A stretch of 64,000 bases of DNA from JABWBD01 sp040768665. Its GTDB lineage: Bacteria > Planctomycetota > Planctomycetia > Pirellulales > Thermoguttaceae. A program made the translations under genes and the position numbers. Under the pieces are notes generated by a model, which saw only the letters and a program-made list of their open reading frames with translations, made no database searches and was not told the DNA's origin. The stretch lies in assembly GCA_040768665.1 (NCBI GenBank), contig JAXGMN010000056.1, positions 1 to 64,000 on the forward strand, read 5' to 3'. This document shows positions 32,842-42,050 of the stretch, piece after piece (position 1 is the first letter of the stretch; every line of letters starts with the position of its first letter).

Positions 32842-35800
32842 GTGAGAACGAACTTCTTGCTCCAGGAACGTTGGCGGATACCGGCTCTTGCGCTCGTCGC
32901 GACCTGGTGGGCGAGTGGGGCGGCCTTTGGGCAGACGTTGCCTTCAATTACCGCCGGGCTTGTCGCGGGAGAAGTCTCGCCCGCGAGCCCGCAGGCGGAC
33001 TTTGTCGTCGACCCGGCCGGCAACGATCGGAATCCAGGAACCGCGGCCCAGCCGCTGGCTACCCTTGGTCGCGCTCGCGAACTCGTGCGCGAACTCCGCA
33101 AGGCCCAGCCCGCCCGCGACGTGCTGGTGCTGATTCGTGGCGGCACCTACCACGTCGAGGAGCCGCTGGTGTTCACGCCGGACGATTCCGGCCGCAACGG
33201 CGGATTGGTGACATACGCCGCTTGGCCCGGACAGCGGCCCGTCCTCAGCGGCGGCCGCCGGATCACCGGTTTCCAACAGGATGCCCAGGGGCTGTGGACA
33301 GTCCGAGTTCCCGAGGTTCAAGGCCGACGGTGGCGCTTCGAACAGCTTTACGTAAACGGCCGCCGCGCCGTGCGGGCGCGAACTCCCGACCGGTTCTATT
33401 TCTACATGAACGCACCGCGGCGCAGAGGCATCGATCCCGCCACCGGCCAACCCCGCAAACCGGATGACCTATCGTTCCTCGCCAACCCCAACGACATTGC
33501 TCCACTGTTGGCTCTGCCGCCCGAACGACTCCGCGACGTGGTGGTCGCTTCGTATCACTCCTGGCACATCTCGCGCCAATACGTGGCCTCGATCGAGGCC
33601 GACAAGAACAAGAATACCGTCTTCCTGACCGGCTCGTGCGGAGTCCCGTTCTTCACCTACACGCAGAACGAACGCTACTTCGTGGAGAACTACCGCGAAG
33701 CCTTGGATACGCCGGGCGAGTGGTTCTTGGATCGCGACGGCCTGCTGTCCTACAAGCCGCTACCGGAAGAAGATGTGCAGACAGCCGAAGTCGTGGCACC
33801 GGTCGCGGACACGCTTTTGCAGTTTGTCGGCACCGGCGAGGAGCAGCCGGTGACCAACATCACGGTGCGCGGGCTGGCACTGGCGTATGGTGGATACCAG
33901 TTGCCGCCGGAGGGACAGTCCTCCCCGCAAGCGGCCTGCAAGATTCCGGCGGTTGTAATGGCCGACTACGCCCATGGGATCACGCTCGAAGACTGTACAA
34001 TCCAACACACGGGCACCTACGGCGTCTGGTTTCGCGACGGTTGCCGCGATTGCACTGTCGAGCGCTGCCTCCTCGAAGACCTCGGAGCCGGCGGCGTGCG
34101 CATCGGTCAGACGGGCCAAGTTTCCAAGCCGGCCGAGCGGACCAGCCACATCCGCATCGACAACAACATTTTGCGCCGCGCGGGACACGTCTGGCCGGAT
34201 GCCGTAGGGGTGCTCGTTGGGCACAGTGGCGACAACCAGGTCACCCACAACGACATCTCCGGCATGGCGTATACCGGAATCTCGGTCGGTTGGAGATGGG
34301 GCTATGGCGAGGTGCCTTCGGTGAGAAACTCGGTCCGCTTCAATCACATTCACCACCTCGGCTGGGACGTGCTGGCGGACATGGGCGGCATCTACACCCT
34401 CGGCGAGGCGCCCGGAACCGTGCTCGGCAACAACGTGATCCACGACATCGACGGCGATGGCGATTCCGGCATGCATGGCCTTTACAACGACAACAGTACA
34501 TCGCACATGCTGTTGGAAAACAACCTGGTGTACAACGTTCGCGACGGCGGCTACCAGATCGGCAGCGGCAAGGGGAATATCCTCCGCAACAACGTCTTCG
34601 TCGCGCGCCCGCAAGGCGGCAGCCGGCACGGCCAATTGCTGTTCTGCATGTATTACCCCGTCGAGCAGCACCTGGCGGCGACCTTCGAGCGGAACATCAT
34701 CTACGGCTCCGCCGGCAAGCTGTTCAGTGTCCCGCCCACGTTCGGCGAGCGCCTGCGGTTCCATCATAATCTGTACTGGGAGCCGTCGGGCGAACCGTTG
34801 GACTTCGTCGGCCGGTCGTTCGACGCCTGGCAGAAATCGGGACGCGATGCAGGCTCGATCATCGCCGACCCGAAGTTCGTCGATCCGGCCGGACACGACT
34901 TCCGCCTGCAAGCGGACTCGCCGGCCTTTGCACTCGGCTTTGTTCCCGTCGACTACACCCAGGCCGGCGTCTACGGCAACCCGGCTTGGATCCACAAAGC
35001 GCAGGAAATCGACTACCCACCGTGCGAGTTCGCCCCGCCGCGCCCGCCGCTCAGCTTCTTCGACGACTTTGAAGACACCCCCGTCGGCGAATCGCCCGGG
35101 ATCGCGCAGGTGCATGCGGGCGAGTCCGCCGGTTCGATTGCCGTCACCGAGGAGTCTGCAGCCGGCGGCCGCCGCTGCCTGAAGATCACGGATGCCCCGA
35201 ACCTGAAGTACGCCCACGATCCGCACTTCTATTACGCGCCGCGACTGGATCGCGGGCGAGCGACGTTCGCCTTTGACATCCGCGTCGAGGCGGGCTCACA
35301 GTTGTACTGCGAATGGCGAGAGTATCCCGGTGTGCCGTACTTCCACACCGGTCCGCGGATCTCCATTCGCGACGGGAAACTGACCGCCCCCGGCAGCGAG
35401 CCGCTCCCGGTGCCCGTCGGCCAGTGGTTCCACGTTGAGATGTCGGCAGGCCAAGGCGAGCAGGCAGACGGCACGTGGCAGCTCACCGTGGCTTTTCCGG
35501 GGCAGCCGCCGAAACAGTATGACCTCAAGACGGCCAGCCCGCCGTTCCGCGTCACCACCTGGCTGGGTTTCGTCAGCGACGGCACACAGCCCGCCGTCTA
35601 CTACCTCGACAATCTGCGTCTGAATAGCGACATTCGCGGCGGGCACCAGCGAGGGTGCGATGTTTCCCACCTGGTTCCGCACGCTCACCCTGGCCTATCT
35701 CGGCAAGGCACTGCCGGGTTCGATCGCCGGCTCATACGATTGGCAATTCTGCAATTGTCCGGGACTGCAGTTCTGGGAGAATCAATGACACCTCATCGGC

Positions 35801-35844
35801 CGCTTCCATTGCCAACGTCGCCACGGCAAACTGTAAGATATTGA
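32842..35844 (+). CDS. Secreted right-handed beta-helix protein (GH141-like) with a C-terminal laminin-G-like domain
   Basis: About 1000 codons with a GTG start at 32842 and a signal peptide (IPALALVATWWASGAAFG). Residues about 52-90 have DFVVDPAGNDRNPGTAAQPL and ATLGRARELVRELRK, the typical start of GH141-type parallel beta-helix glycosidases. Residues 290-700 contain the repeated beta-helix rungs (GIYT.., NNVIHDI, LENNLVYNVRDGG). Residues about 735-930 look like a concanavalin/laminin-G carbohydrate-binding domain ending in YYLDNLRLNSDIR. The last ~60 residues after SDIRG have no protein character; another frame reads MFPTWFRTLTLAYLGKALPG there, so a frameshift near 35620-35660 is likely. 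It should cleave or bind a plant or algal glycan. Confidence 0.75.
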   Translation: MRTNFLLQERWRIPALALVATWWASGAAFGQTLPSITAGLVAGEVSPASPQADFVVDPAGNDRNPGTAAQPLATLGRARELVRELRKAQPARDVLVLIRGGTYHVEEPLVFTPDDSGRNGGLVTYAAWPGQRPVLSGGRRITGFQQDAQGLWTVRVPEVQGRRWRFEQLYVNGRRAVRARTPDRFYFYMNAPRRRGIDPATGQPRKPDDLSFLANPNDIAPLLALPPERLRDVVVASYHSWHISRQYVASIEADKNKNTVFLTGSCGVPFFTYTQNERYFVENYREALDTPGEWFLDRDGLLSYKPLPEEDVQTAEVVAPVADTLLQFVGTGEEQPVTNITVRGLALAYGGYQLPPEGQSSPQAACKIPAVVMADYAHGITLEDCTIQHTGTYGVWFRDGCRDCTVERCLLEDLGAGGVRIGQTGQVSKPAERTSHIRIDNNILRRAGHVWPDAVGVLVGHSGDNQVTHNDISGMAYTGISVGWRWGYGEVPSVRNSVRFNHIHHLGWDVLADMGGIYTLGEAPGTVLGNNVIHDIDGDGDSGMHGLYNDNSTSHMLLENNLVYNVRDGGYQIGSGKGNILRNNVFVARPQGGSRHGQLLFCMYYPVEQHLAATFERNIIYGSAGKLFSVPPTFGERLRFHHNLYWEPSGEPLDFVGRSFDAWQKSGRDAGSIIADPKFVDPAGHDFRLQADSPAFALGFVPVDYTQAGVYGNPAWIHKAQEIDYPPCEFAPPRPPLSFFDDFEDTPVGESPGIAQVHAGESAGSIAVTEESAAGGRRCLKITDAPNLKYAHDPHFYYAPRLDRGRATFAFDIRVEAGSQLYCEWREYPGVPYFHTGPRISIRDGKLTAPGSEPLPVPVGQWFHVEMSAGQGEQADGTWQLTVAFPGQPPKQYDLKTASPPFRVTTWLGFVSDGTQPAVYYLDNLRLNSDIRGGHQRGCDVSHLVPHAHPGLSRQGTAGFDRRLIRLAILQLSGTAVLGESMTPHRPLPLPTSPRQTVRY
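35660..35788 (+). pseudogene. Possible displaced C-terminus or gene remnant, 42 residues
   Basis: In a second frame overlapping the end of the preceding gene, 35660-35788 reads MFPTWFRTLTLAYLGKALPG then SIAGSYDWQFCNCPGLQFW and ends with a stop. It has much better protein character than the ending of the 1000-codon frame in the same DNA and looks like a degraded end of another secreted-enzyme gene or the frameshifted tail. No ribosome site precedes it. Confidence 0.35.
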
Positions 35845-35874
35845 TTCCCCAGAAACCTCAGGGAGGATCTTGTC

Positions 35875-37245
35875 ATGCAACGGCAAACGAACGACCCCAA
35901 GCCGCTTTCCGGGCGGCGCGAGTTCCTCAAGTCGGCCGGCGGCGCTGCGGCCGGATTGTGCCTGGCAGGCGCGGCCTCGGCCGGTGCGGCGCAGCCGGCA
36001 ACGGCGGGCATCAGGGAAATACTGGCCATGCGCGGCGGGCCCAAGGCGGTTACCCTCACCACGCCCTTGGGCGACTTCACCCGTTGGCCCCGCTTCGGCG
36101 AGGAAGAACAGACGGAGCTCATGACGTACCTGCGAGACCCCGATTACTTCTTCGGGACGTACGGGCCGATCGTGGAATTCGAGAAGGCGTGGGTGGAATA
36201 CACCAAGACTCCATTCTGTAAGACCTACTCCAGCGGCACGGGCTCGCTGACGTCGATGCTCTTCGCCTTGGATTTACCCCCCGGCAGCGAGATCCTGGTG
36301 CCCGACGACAGCACCTGGTGGCCGACGGTGCCCATGCGGCTCTTCGGCCTGGTCCCCGTGTGGGTCGACGTCAATCCGCGAACGATCAACATTGACATCG
36401 AGGACTGCAAGCGGCGACTGACCAAGAACACCAAGGCTATTATGCCGGTCCATTGGTTCGGGCTGCCCTGCGACATGGATCACATCTGCGACTTTGCCAA
36501 AGAGCACGGGCTGGAAGTGGTGGAAGACGCCAGCCACTCGCACGGCGCCACGCTCAAAGGCCGGCACATGGGCACGTGGGGCCGCATGGCGGGCGTCAGC
36601 CTGCAAGCGAGCAAGCCGCTGCCGGCCATCGAGGCCGGCGTGGGGATGTACCAGAACCGCCTGGACTACGAACGGGCCTCGGCCTTTGGCCATTGGGATG
36701 CTTACAAGCGTTGCTCCCAAGACAGCCCTTATCAGAAGTACGTTACGGGGTTGGGGATCAAGCTGCGGGTCCATCCGGTCGCCGCCATCCTGGCGAAGAT
36801 CCAGTTGAAACATCTCGACGAACGAAACGCCGCCGGGGTGGCGCAGGTGAAGCGGCTGAACGACCGGCTCACCCAGTTGCCGGGGCTCTCGGCTCCCTAC
36901 GTGCGGCCCGAATGCGAACGGGTCTACTACAACCGCAATTTCCTCTTCCTCGATCCGGTGAAGGCGGGCATGTCGCGCGAGGCCTGCCGCAAGGCGCTGC
37001 GGGCCGAGGGGGTCCACGTGGGCGTCTACAGCGGCTTGGGCAATCTCCTGCATACCTACCCGATCTTCCAGGAAGCCCAATGGTGGCACCACCTTCCCGC
37101 CGTGCCTGACAAGATGCCCGGCTGCGAGGAGGTCCGCAATACAGGCATTCAATTGCCCTACTTCACCTGCGACGCGCCCGAACTGGTGGACCAGTACATC
37201 AAGGCGTTTGAGAAAGTCTGGGCGCATCGGAAGGAATTGACGTAA
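35875..37245 (+). CDS. Tat-exported DegT/DnrJ/EryC1/StrS-type aminotransferase
   Basis: A 456-residue protein. The N-terminus has a twin-arginine signal (GRREFLKSAGGAAAG) followed by a hydrophobic stretch and AGAAS. The rest is a DegT-family PLP aminotransferase: CKTYSSGTGSLTSMLFALDL (cofactor phosphate region), VPDDSTWWPTVPMRLFGLVP, MPVHWFGLPCDMDHICDFAK, EVVEDASHSHGATLKGRH (the conserved VVEDASHSHG signature) and SLQASKPLPAIEAG with the candidate PLP lysine. The family transfers amino groups to keto-sugars. Tat export of a folded cofactor-containing enzyme is consistent, but an extracytoplasmic DegT enzyme is unusual. ATG 35875 has agggaggat upstream. It stands between two secreted beta-helix genes. 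Confidence 0.82.
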   Translation: MQRQTNDPKPLSGRREFLKSAGGAAAGLCLAGAASAGAAQPATAGIREILAMRGGPKAVTLTTPLGDFTRWPRFGEEEQTELMTYLRDPDYFFGTYGPIVEFEKAWVEYTKTPFCKTYSSGTGSLTSMLFALDLPPGSEILVPDDSTWWPTVPMRLFGLVPVWVDVNPRTINIDIEDCKRRLTKNTKAIMPVHWFGLPCDMDHICDFAKEHGLEVVEDASHSHGATLKGRHMGTWGRMAGVSLQASKPLPAIEAGVGMYQNRLDYERASAFGHWDAYKRCSQDSPYQKYVTGLGIKLRVHPVAAILAKIQLKHLDERNAAGVAQVKRLNDRLTQLPGLSAPYVRPECERVYYNRNFLFLDPVKAGMSREACRKALRAEGVHVGVYSGLGNLLHTYPIFQEAQWWHHLPAVPDKMPGCEEVRNTGIQLPYFTCDAPELVDQYIKAFEKVWAHRKELT

Positions 37246-37390
37246 ACAGGCGATACCGGCCCACGCAGTTATCGATTATGTCCCCGATGAACAGTCACGG
37301 ATCACCATGACGCTGGCGCAAACCCACCGCACCTGTTCCAATGTCTGAAGCCGAAATGCCAACCTCAAGCAGAATTCAGGGAGAAATGAA

Positions 37391-38926
37391 ATGACCGGTT
37401 CGCAGCCACGCTCCCTTGCCGCGGCGATTCTCTTCGGCATGGCCTGCACCGTCGCGGCGGCCGCCTCACAGGACGACGGTTGGCTGAGCGTCAAGGACTT
37501 CAGCGCCTCGGGCTCGAAGTTCGAGACCACCGCCACGGCCACCGCCGGCTCGAACCAGATCGTCGTGAAGGAGGTCGGGGACTTCCAGGTTGGCCAGGGC
37601 GTCACGGTGTCGCGCTCGAACATCCAGATCGTCTCGCCGCTTCTGCGCGGGCCGGAAAGCCCCTATTCCACCAAACCCCTGGAGGACGCGCTGGAGATCC
37701 GCGGCTACGACGGCAGCACCAGCAGTTGGCTGGTGTTCCTCTTGGAGGTCGACGCGACGGAACCGCTCTCGTTCCGCTGGAGCGACAACCTGGTCCGCGA
37801 AGGCAAGTGGCAGGGCGTCAAGGTGCCCATCACCTGGGACTGGCAGAAGCTCAGCAACGGCGTCGAGGTGAAATTCAACATGCGCGACCTGGAAGTCGGC
37901 CACATGGTCAGCTTCGCCGCCCGCGACCAGTTGTCGAGCGTCGTCGAGAAGATCGAAGGCACCAAGCTTACGCTGCGCGACCCCGCCAATCGCACGGCCG
38001 CCGACGCCGTCGTCCGCCACGACGACTCGCTGGCCATCCAGGCGGCCGTCGATCGGGCAATCCAGCAGAAGCAGAACGTCTTCTTCCCGCCGGGTTGGTA
38101 CCGGGTGCCGAAAGGGATTCGCGTCACCGGCGCCGGGGCCATCTGCCTGGAAGGCGCAAACGGCGTCGACACGGTGATGGACATCTCCGACGGAGCGACC
38201 AGCATCTTCCGCGTCCAGGGCTGCACGGAGATCACGATCCGCAATTTCCGTATGATCGGCCACACCGGCATGGCCGAGTCGGCCGGCGCCTTCCGCATGG
38301 CGCACGGGCGGGCCAGCTTCTGGGCCTGCGCGCTCAAACCCTGCAACGCGGTCGGCATGACCGCTACCGAGCGGACGCTGATCGAAAACGTCCACGCCAG
38401 CCGCATGGGAAGCGAGTGCTTCTATGCCTCGGGCACGGCGCGGCAGAGCACCGGCGAGCAGCAGCAGTACCAGAAATCGCTCACGTACCTCCGCTGCTCG
38501 GTGACCGACTGCGCCGCCAACGCCTTCAATAACAACGACATGGGCGAGAACACCAGCGTGCTCCATTGTCGCATCCAGGACGCCGGGCCCGGCGGCTGGC
38601 ACGCCGCCGAGATGCCCGCCCGGTTCCTCCGCCTCATCGGCAACTACGTCCGCAATGCCGGGCCATTCACCGTCGGCGACATGAGCCACCGCACCGACGA
38701 CCTCCACAATCTCGGCTGCGGCCAGTCGATCGTCGCCGACAACGTCTTCGAGGGGATCGGCAAGTGCGGCGGCGTACGCGTGAATTTCGGATCGAGCCAG
38801 GTGATCATCGCCAACAACCTGTTCATCAATTACAACGGGCCAGCCATCACCGCCTCCAGTGCGACCGAGCGCCGCTGTTTCCCCTCCAACACGGTGACCA
38901 TCAAGGGCAACATCATCGACTTCTAA
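37391..38926 (+). CDS. Secreted right-handed beta-helix protein (pectate-lyase-like)
   Basis: A 511-residue protein with a signal peptide (AAAILFGMACTVAAAASQDDG). Residues about 210-500 form a parallel beta-helix: VRHDDSLAIQAAVDRAIQQK followed by NVFFPPGWYRVPKGI is the usual start of the pectate lyase superfamily (GH28/PL-type), and later turns read ITIRNFRMIGHTGM, TLIENVHASRM, VIIANNLFINYNG. An N-terminal ~180-residue region precedes it. It probably acts on acidic polysaccharide. ATG 37391 has agggag about 7 bases upstream. Its TAA overlaps the TAG of the convergent mqnD-like gene (bases 38923-38926). Confidence 0.8.
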   Translation: MTGSQPRSLAAAILFGMACTVAAAASQDDGWLSVKDFSASGSKFETTATATAGSNQIVVKEVGDFQVGQGVTVSRSNIQIVSPLLRGPESPYSTKPLEDALEIRGYDGSTSSWLVFLLEVDATEPLSFRWSDNLVREGKWQGVKVPITWDWQKLSNGVEVKFNMRDLEVGHMVSFAARDQLSSVVEKIEGTKLTLRDPANRTAADAVVRHDDSLAIQAAVDRAIQQKQNVFFPPGWYRVPKGIRVTGAGAICLEGANGVDTVMDISDGATSIFRVQGCTEITIRNFRMIGHTGMAESAGAFRMAHGRASFWACALKPCNAVGMTATERTLIENVHASRMGSECFYASGTARQSTGEQQQYQKSLTYLRCSVTDCAANAFNNNDMGENTSVLHCRIQDAGPGGWHAAEMPARFLRLIGNYVRNAGPFTVGDMSHRTDDLHNLGCGQSIVADNVFEGIGKCGGVRVNFGSSQVIIANNLFINYNGPAITASSATERRCFPSNTVTIKGNIIDF

Positions 38927-39780
38927 GCGAACTCGGGCGTCACGAGCCGCGGTATGACTCCCGCCGAATGGCCGCGGGCGAGCAACTCCGTCACGGCCTG
39001 TCTTCCCCGAGGGCCAAAATCGAGCGTCCAGTCGTTGACGTACATGCCGACGAAGCGGTCCGCCATGCCGTGGTCCAGCCCGCGGCCGAAACCGAGCGCG
39101 TACTCAAGCGCCTCTTCCCGGTGGGCCAAGCCGTACTGGATGCTCTCTCGCAGCAGTCGGTTGACATCGGCGATTGCCCGGCTGCCGAGGTCTTTGCGGA
39201 TTGCGTTGGCCCCGAGAGGCAGCGGCAGGCCCGTTTCGTCGAACCACCACTGCCCGAGGTCGATGACGAGGTGCAAACCGAAATCCCCGAACGTCAGTTG
39301 CCCCTCGTGGATAATCAATCCGGCGTCGACCGGCTGTCCGTTGAACTGCCCCGCTTGGACAACCTCCAGGATCTGGTCGAAAGGAACCACGATGTGTCGA
39401 AACTCGGCGCCGACCGCCATCCGCAGCGCCAAAAAGGCAGTCGTCAGGGTGCCGGGAACGGCAATGGTCTTGCCGGAAACGTCGCCGAGGGAAGCCTGTG
39501 AGCGGGCGACGACCATGGGTCCATAACGATCGCCCATGCTGGCTCCGCACGTGCAGAGCATGTAGCGGTCGGTCAGGTAGGCGTAGGCGTGCAGGCTGAC
39601 GGCTGTCAGTTCCAGTTCGCCGGAAAAGGCGCGGCGGTTAAGCGTCTCGATGTCGACCAACTCATGTTCGAATCGGTAGGAACCGGTATCGACCCGGTCC
39701 TTCGCCAAGGCATAGAACATGAAAGCGTCGTCAGGATCGGGACTATGGCCGACACGAATCAGTTGACGGCTGTCGTTCAC
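38923..39780 (-). CDS. mqnD: Menaquinone (futalosine pathway) enzyme, MqnD-like
   Basis: A 285-residue cytoplasmic protein of the MqnA/MqnD fold. LIRVGHSPDPDDAFMFYALA is the family start (HSPDPDDAFM corresponds to the SPCPNDTFxF of MqnD), followed by SGELELTAVSLHAYAYL, GPMVVARSQASLGDVSGKTI with AVPGTLTTAFL, and GLIIHEGQLTFGDFGL. MqnD converts cyclic dehypoxanthine futalosine to 1,4-dihydroxy-6-naphthoate. MqnA of the same fold is the alternative; the HEGQ motif favours MqnD. The GTG at 39780 is chosen: ggagg lies 8 bases upstream, and the upstream frame extension lacks support. The gene stands alone; no other futalosine gene is in view. Confidence 0.78.
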   Translation of the reverse strand: MNDSRQLIRVGHSPDPDDAFMFYALAKDRVDTGSYRFEHELVDIETLNRRAFSGELELTAVSLHAYAYLTDRYMLCTCGASMGDRYGPMVVARSQASLGDVSGKTIAVPGTLTTAFLALRMAVGAEFRHIVVPFDQILEVVQAGQFNGQPVDAGLIIHEGQLTFGDFGLHLVIDLGQWWFDETGLPLPLGANAIRKDLGSRAIADVNRLLRESIQYGLAHREEALEYALGFGRGLDHGMADRFVGMYVNDWTLDFGPRGRQAVTELLARGHSAGVIPRLVTPEFA

Positions 39781-39893
39781 CGGGAAAACCTCCAAAGGGA
39801 CTCGCTCTTGAGAGTCTCCCGAGTATAGCAGCCGCGTCCGCATGCGCCAAACGCCGCGGTTCGGCGTGTGCGGCGAGATTTCGAGACAACGAC

Positions 39894-41612
39894 CTACTCG
39901 ACGACAGGTTCGGCAGGAAGAATGAGACCCCTCTGATCAAGGCCCGCGGCGCGGTCGATATTCAACTCGAGGATCCCCTTGAGGCGGTCGTAGCGGCCGG
40001 TGAGGGTCGCAATCGGCCGGCGGCCGACCTCCGTGTCCTGAACGATCGGCGATTCGAACGACAGAATATCGGGCAGGGAACGGAAGCTAGAGGCATTGGT
40101 AAGCTCGACGGAGGTGATGGCCTCGAGTTCTGTCTGAGTGAGAGCCTTGTTGACGGTCGCGAGAACCTGTTCTTCGCACCGTTTCAGCAGGCCCCTGTTG
40201 CCCCACCATAGGAATGCGGCGTAAGAGCTGCCTCCGACAACGCCGGCAATCACGACCCATTGGAACGTCAGAGCCCCGGCCTTCCCGAACGTGCCCAGGA
40301 TCTTGTCAATCGTTCGCAGGCCGTGCCGGCGACGATAATCGCGGTTGGCGTCCGTCACCGCCTGCTTCCAGGCCGACTTCCGTTCCTCTTCCCGCTTGTG
40401 CCGTTTGGCTGCCCGCAAGGTCTCCTGGCGCCGGCTCGAGGGGGACATCGTCGGCGCCGCGACGGTCTGCGGTGCATCGCGAGCCGTGGGAGCGGTCGGA
40501 GCCGGCGCATCGGCACGAAACTGCACCGTTTCCGTTTCGGCAGTGGAACGAGGCGCCTGACGAACCGCACTGGGCGAGCGGCCTGCACATCGTTCGAGTT
40601 CGGCGACCACCTGGTTCATCGTCTGCTGACGCCGCTCGGGCTTCTTTGCCACCATTCTGCGAAATGCCGCGTCCAAAGCGGCCGTAATGTCTTTGCGCTG
40701 CTCGCGAAGCGGTGGAAGCGTCTTCTCGCGGTGGGCCAGGAGTTTCTCCATGACACTGTCGCCCTCGTACATCGGCCAGCCCGTGAGAAGGAAATAGAGC
40801 GTGCAGCCGAGACTGTAGATGTCGCTGCGGGCATCCGCGTTCTTTGTATTCAAACCCTGTTCGGGCGACATGTAGTCGACGGTTCCCATAACGTCGCCAT
40901 CGCGCGTGAGGGCGGCTTCGGCCGTTCGACCGTCCAAGGCCGGCGTCTCTTCGATCCGGGCCAGCCCCATGTCCAGAATTTTCACCGTTCCACTCGCATC
41001 GAGAACCAGGTTCGACGGCTTGATATCCCGATGAACGATCTTGTGCTCGTGGGCGCACGCCAATCCCGTGGCCGCCTGGCAGATGTAGTTCGCGGCAACC
41101 GCCGCGGGAAGGGGCCCGTTGGTCCGAACCAACTTCTCCAGGTCCGTTCCTTCCACGTACTCCATCACCAGAAAATGCAGACCGTGGGCTTCGTCGGCGT
41201 CGTAGGCACGGACGATATTCGGATGACTGAGGCGGGCGGCTGCCTTGACCTCCCGGTGAAACCGCTGGACCGACTCCTCCGACTTGATCGCCTCTGCCGG
41301 GAGGATCTTTAGCGCCACAATTCGCTCCATGCGGCGGTGCTGAGCCTTGAAGACCTGCCCCATCCCTCCCTCGCCCAGCTTGTCCAAAAGGACGTAATTG
41401 CCCATCACAAGCGTGTTGGCTTTCCCTTGGTACACCGCTTGCGCCTGAAACGTCGTCAGCCTATGCATCCTCACCAATTGCTGGAGGAGTTGCTGACCAT
41501 CTGTCGGCCGGCGCTCGGCGGACAGTCCTTTCAAGAAGGATCCGACGTCCTTTTCAGCCATCAGTCCGGAGTCGGAAATCGAACGGACTACTGTCTCGAG
41601 GTCCGTGATCAT
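39894..41612 (-). CDS. Membrane-anchored serine/threonine protein kinase
   Basis: A 572-residue protein. Residues about 75-345 are the kinase domain: LLDKLGEGGMGQVFKAQHRR (glycine loop), VALKILPAE with the ATP-binding Lys, HKIVHRDIKPSNLVLD (catalytic loop), ILDMGLARIEE (DMG in place of DFG) and GTVDYMSPEQG (SPE in place of APE). A low-complexity linker follows, then KAGALTFQWVVIAGVVGGSS as a membrane helix near 470-490 and a ~90-residue C-terminal domain. It fits planctomycete-type sensor kinases that phosphorylate cytoplasmic targets. ATG at 41612 is chosen as the first start where protein character begins. The DMG and SPE variants occur in active kinases. Confidence 0.9.
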   Translation of the reverse strand: MITDLETVVRSISDSGLMAEKDVGSFLKGLSAERRPTDGQQLLQQLVRMHRLTTFQAQAVYQGKANTLVMGNYVLLDKLGEGGMGQVFKAQHRRMERIVALKILPAEAIKSEESVQRFHREVKAAARLSHPNIVRAYDADEAHGLHFLVMEYVEGTDLEKLVRTNGPLPAAVAANYICQAATGLACAHEHKIVHRDIKPSNLVLDASGTVKILDMGLARIEETPALDGRTAEAALTRDGDVMGTVDYMSPEQGLNTKNADARSDIYSLGCTLYFLLTGWPMYEGDSVMEKLLAHREKTLPPLREQRKDITAALDAAFRRMVAKKPERRQQTMNQVVAELERCAGRSPSAVRQAPRSTAETETVQFRADAPAPTAPTARDAPQTVAAPTMSPSSRRQETLRAAKRHKREEERKSAWKQAVTDANRDYRRRHGLRTIDKILGTFGKAGALTFQWVVIAGVVGGSSYAAFLWWGNRGLLKRCEEQVLATVNKALTQTELEAITSVELTNASSFRSLPDILSFESPIVQDTEVGRRPIATLTGRYDRLKGILELNIDRAAGLDQRGLILPAEPVVE

Positions 41613-41894
41613 CGCTCCACCAATCCCGCCGAGCGGTCTGTCCGGCCGGTCCGATCGCGACCGCCTTTTTGCTCGGTTTCGCCGCGGCCAGGCCAAAAGA
41701 TTATCGTAAAACTAAGGTAGGAGGCGGGAAATTATATGGCGGTGCCCGGCGTGGGGCAAACTCGCCTCGCCTCGAAGAAGTGTCCTGGTAATCGGCGTTT
41801 TCCCAGCGGCTTGCTATAAGATCCGCCCGATCCACCCCGCCCTGGTGGCATGCAGTGGCGACGAAAAACCGCTGTCACACGACAGGACACCGGC

Positions 41895-41971
41895 GAATAT
41901 CATGGGGACTTTCACGTGGCAGTCGCGGGAATGTTGACGACGGAAGGGAGAAATCGGCCTCCGAGGCGATT
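41895..41971 (+). pseudogene. Diverged duplicate of the murQ 5' end
   Basis: The segment starts gaatatcatgggg and contains atgttgacgacggaagg, aligning to 43031-43127 around the murQ start (gaatataatgggt ... atgttgactactgaagg) with a 19-base deletion and scattered substitutions. It encodes MLTTEGRN in the same way as murQ and then loses the frame. The copy is directly followed by tandem repeats, so it was probably cut off by repeat insertion. Confidence 0.6.
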
Positions 41972-42003
41972 GCAAAGACTTTGGGGTCAAAAGACTTTGG
42001 GGT

Positions 42004-42050
42004 CAGGCCGTCAGCAGTCAATAGCGCGTAATGCTATTGCTGACGGCCTG
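42004..42050. repeat. 13-bp-stem hairpin with preceding tandem repeat
   Basis: caggccgtcagca at 42004-42016 pairs with tgctgacggcctg at 42038-42050. It is preceded by two identical 16-base units, 41974-41989 and 41990-42005. The arrangement resembles a dispersed palindromic repeat similar in style to the RAYT-linked repeats, though the sequence is different. Confidence 0.65.

Noticed and set aside
33760..35226. A long minus-strand frame opposite the beta-helix gene
   Set aside because: The codon pattern of the plus strand explains it; the minus protein has no motifs and the plus-strand protein has a signal peptide and repeat pattern.
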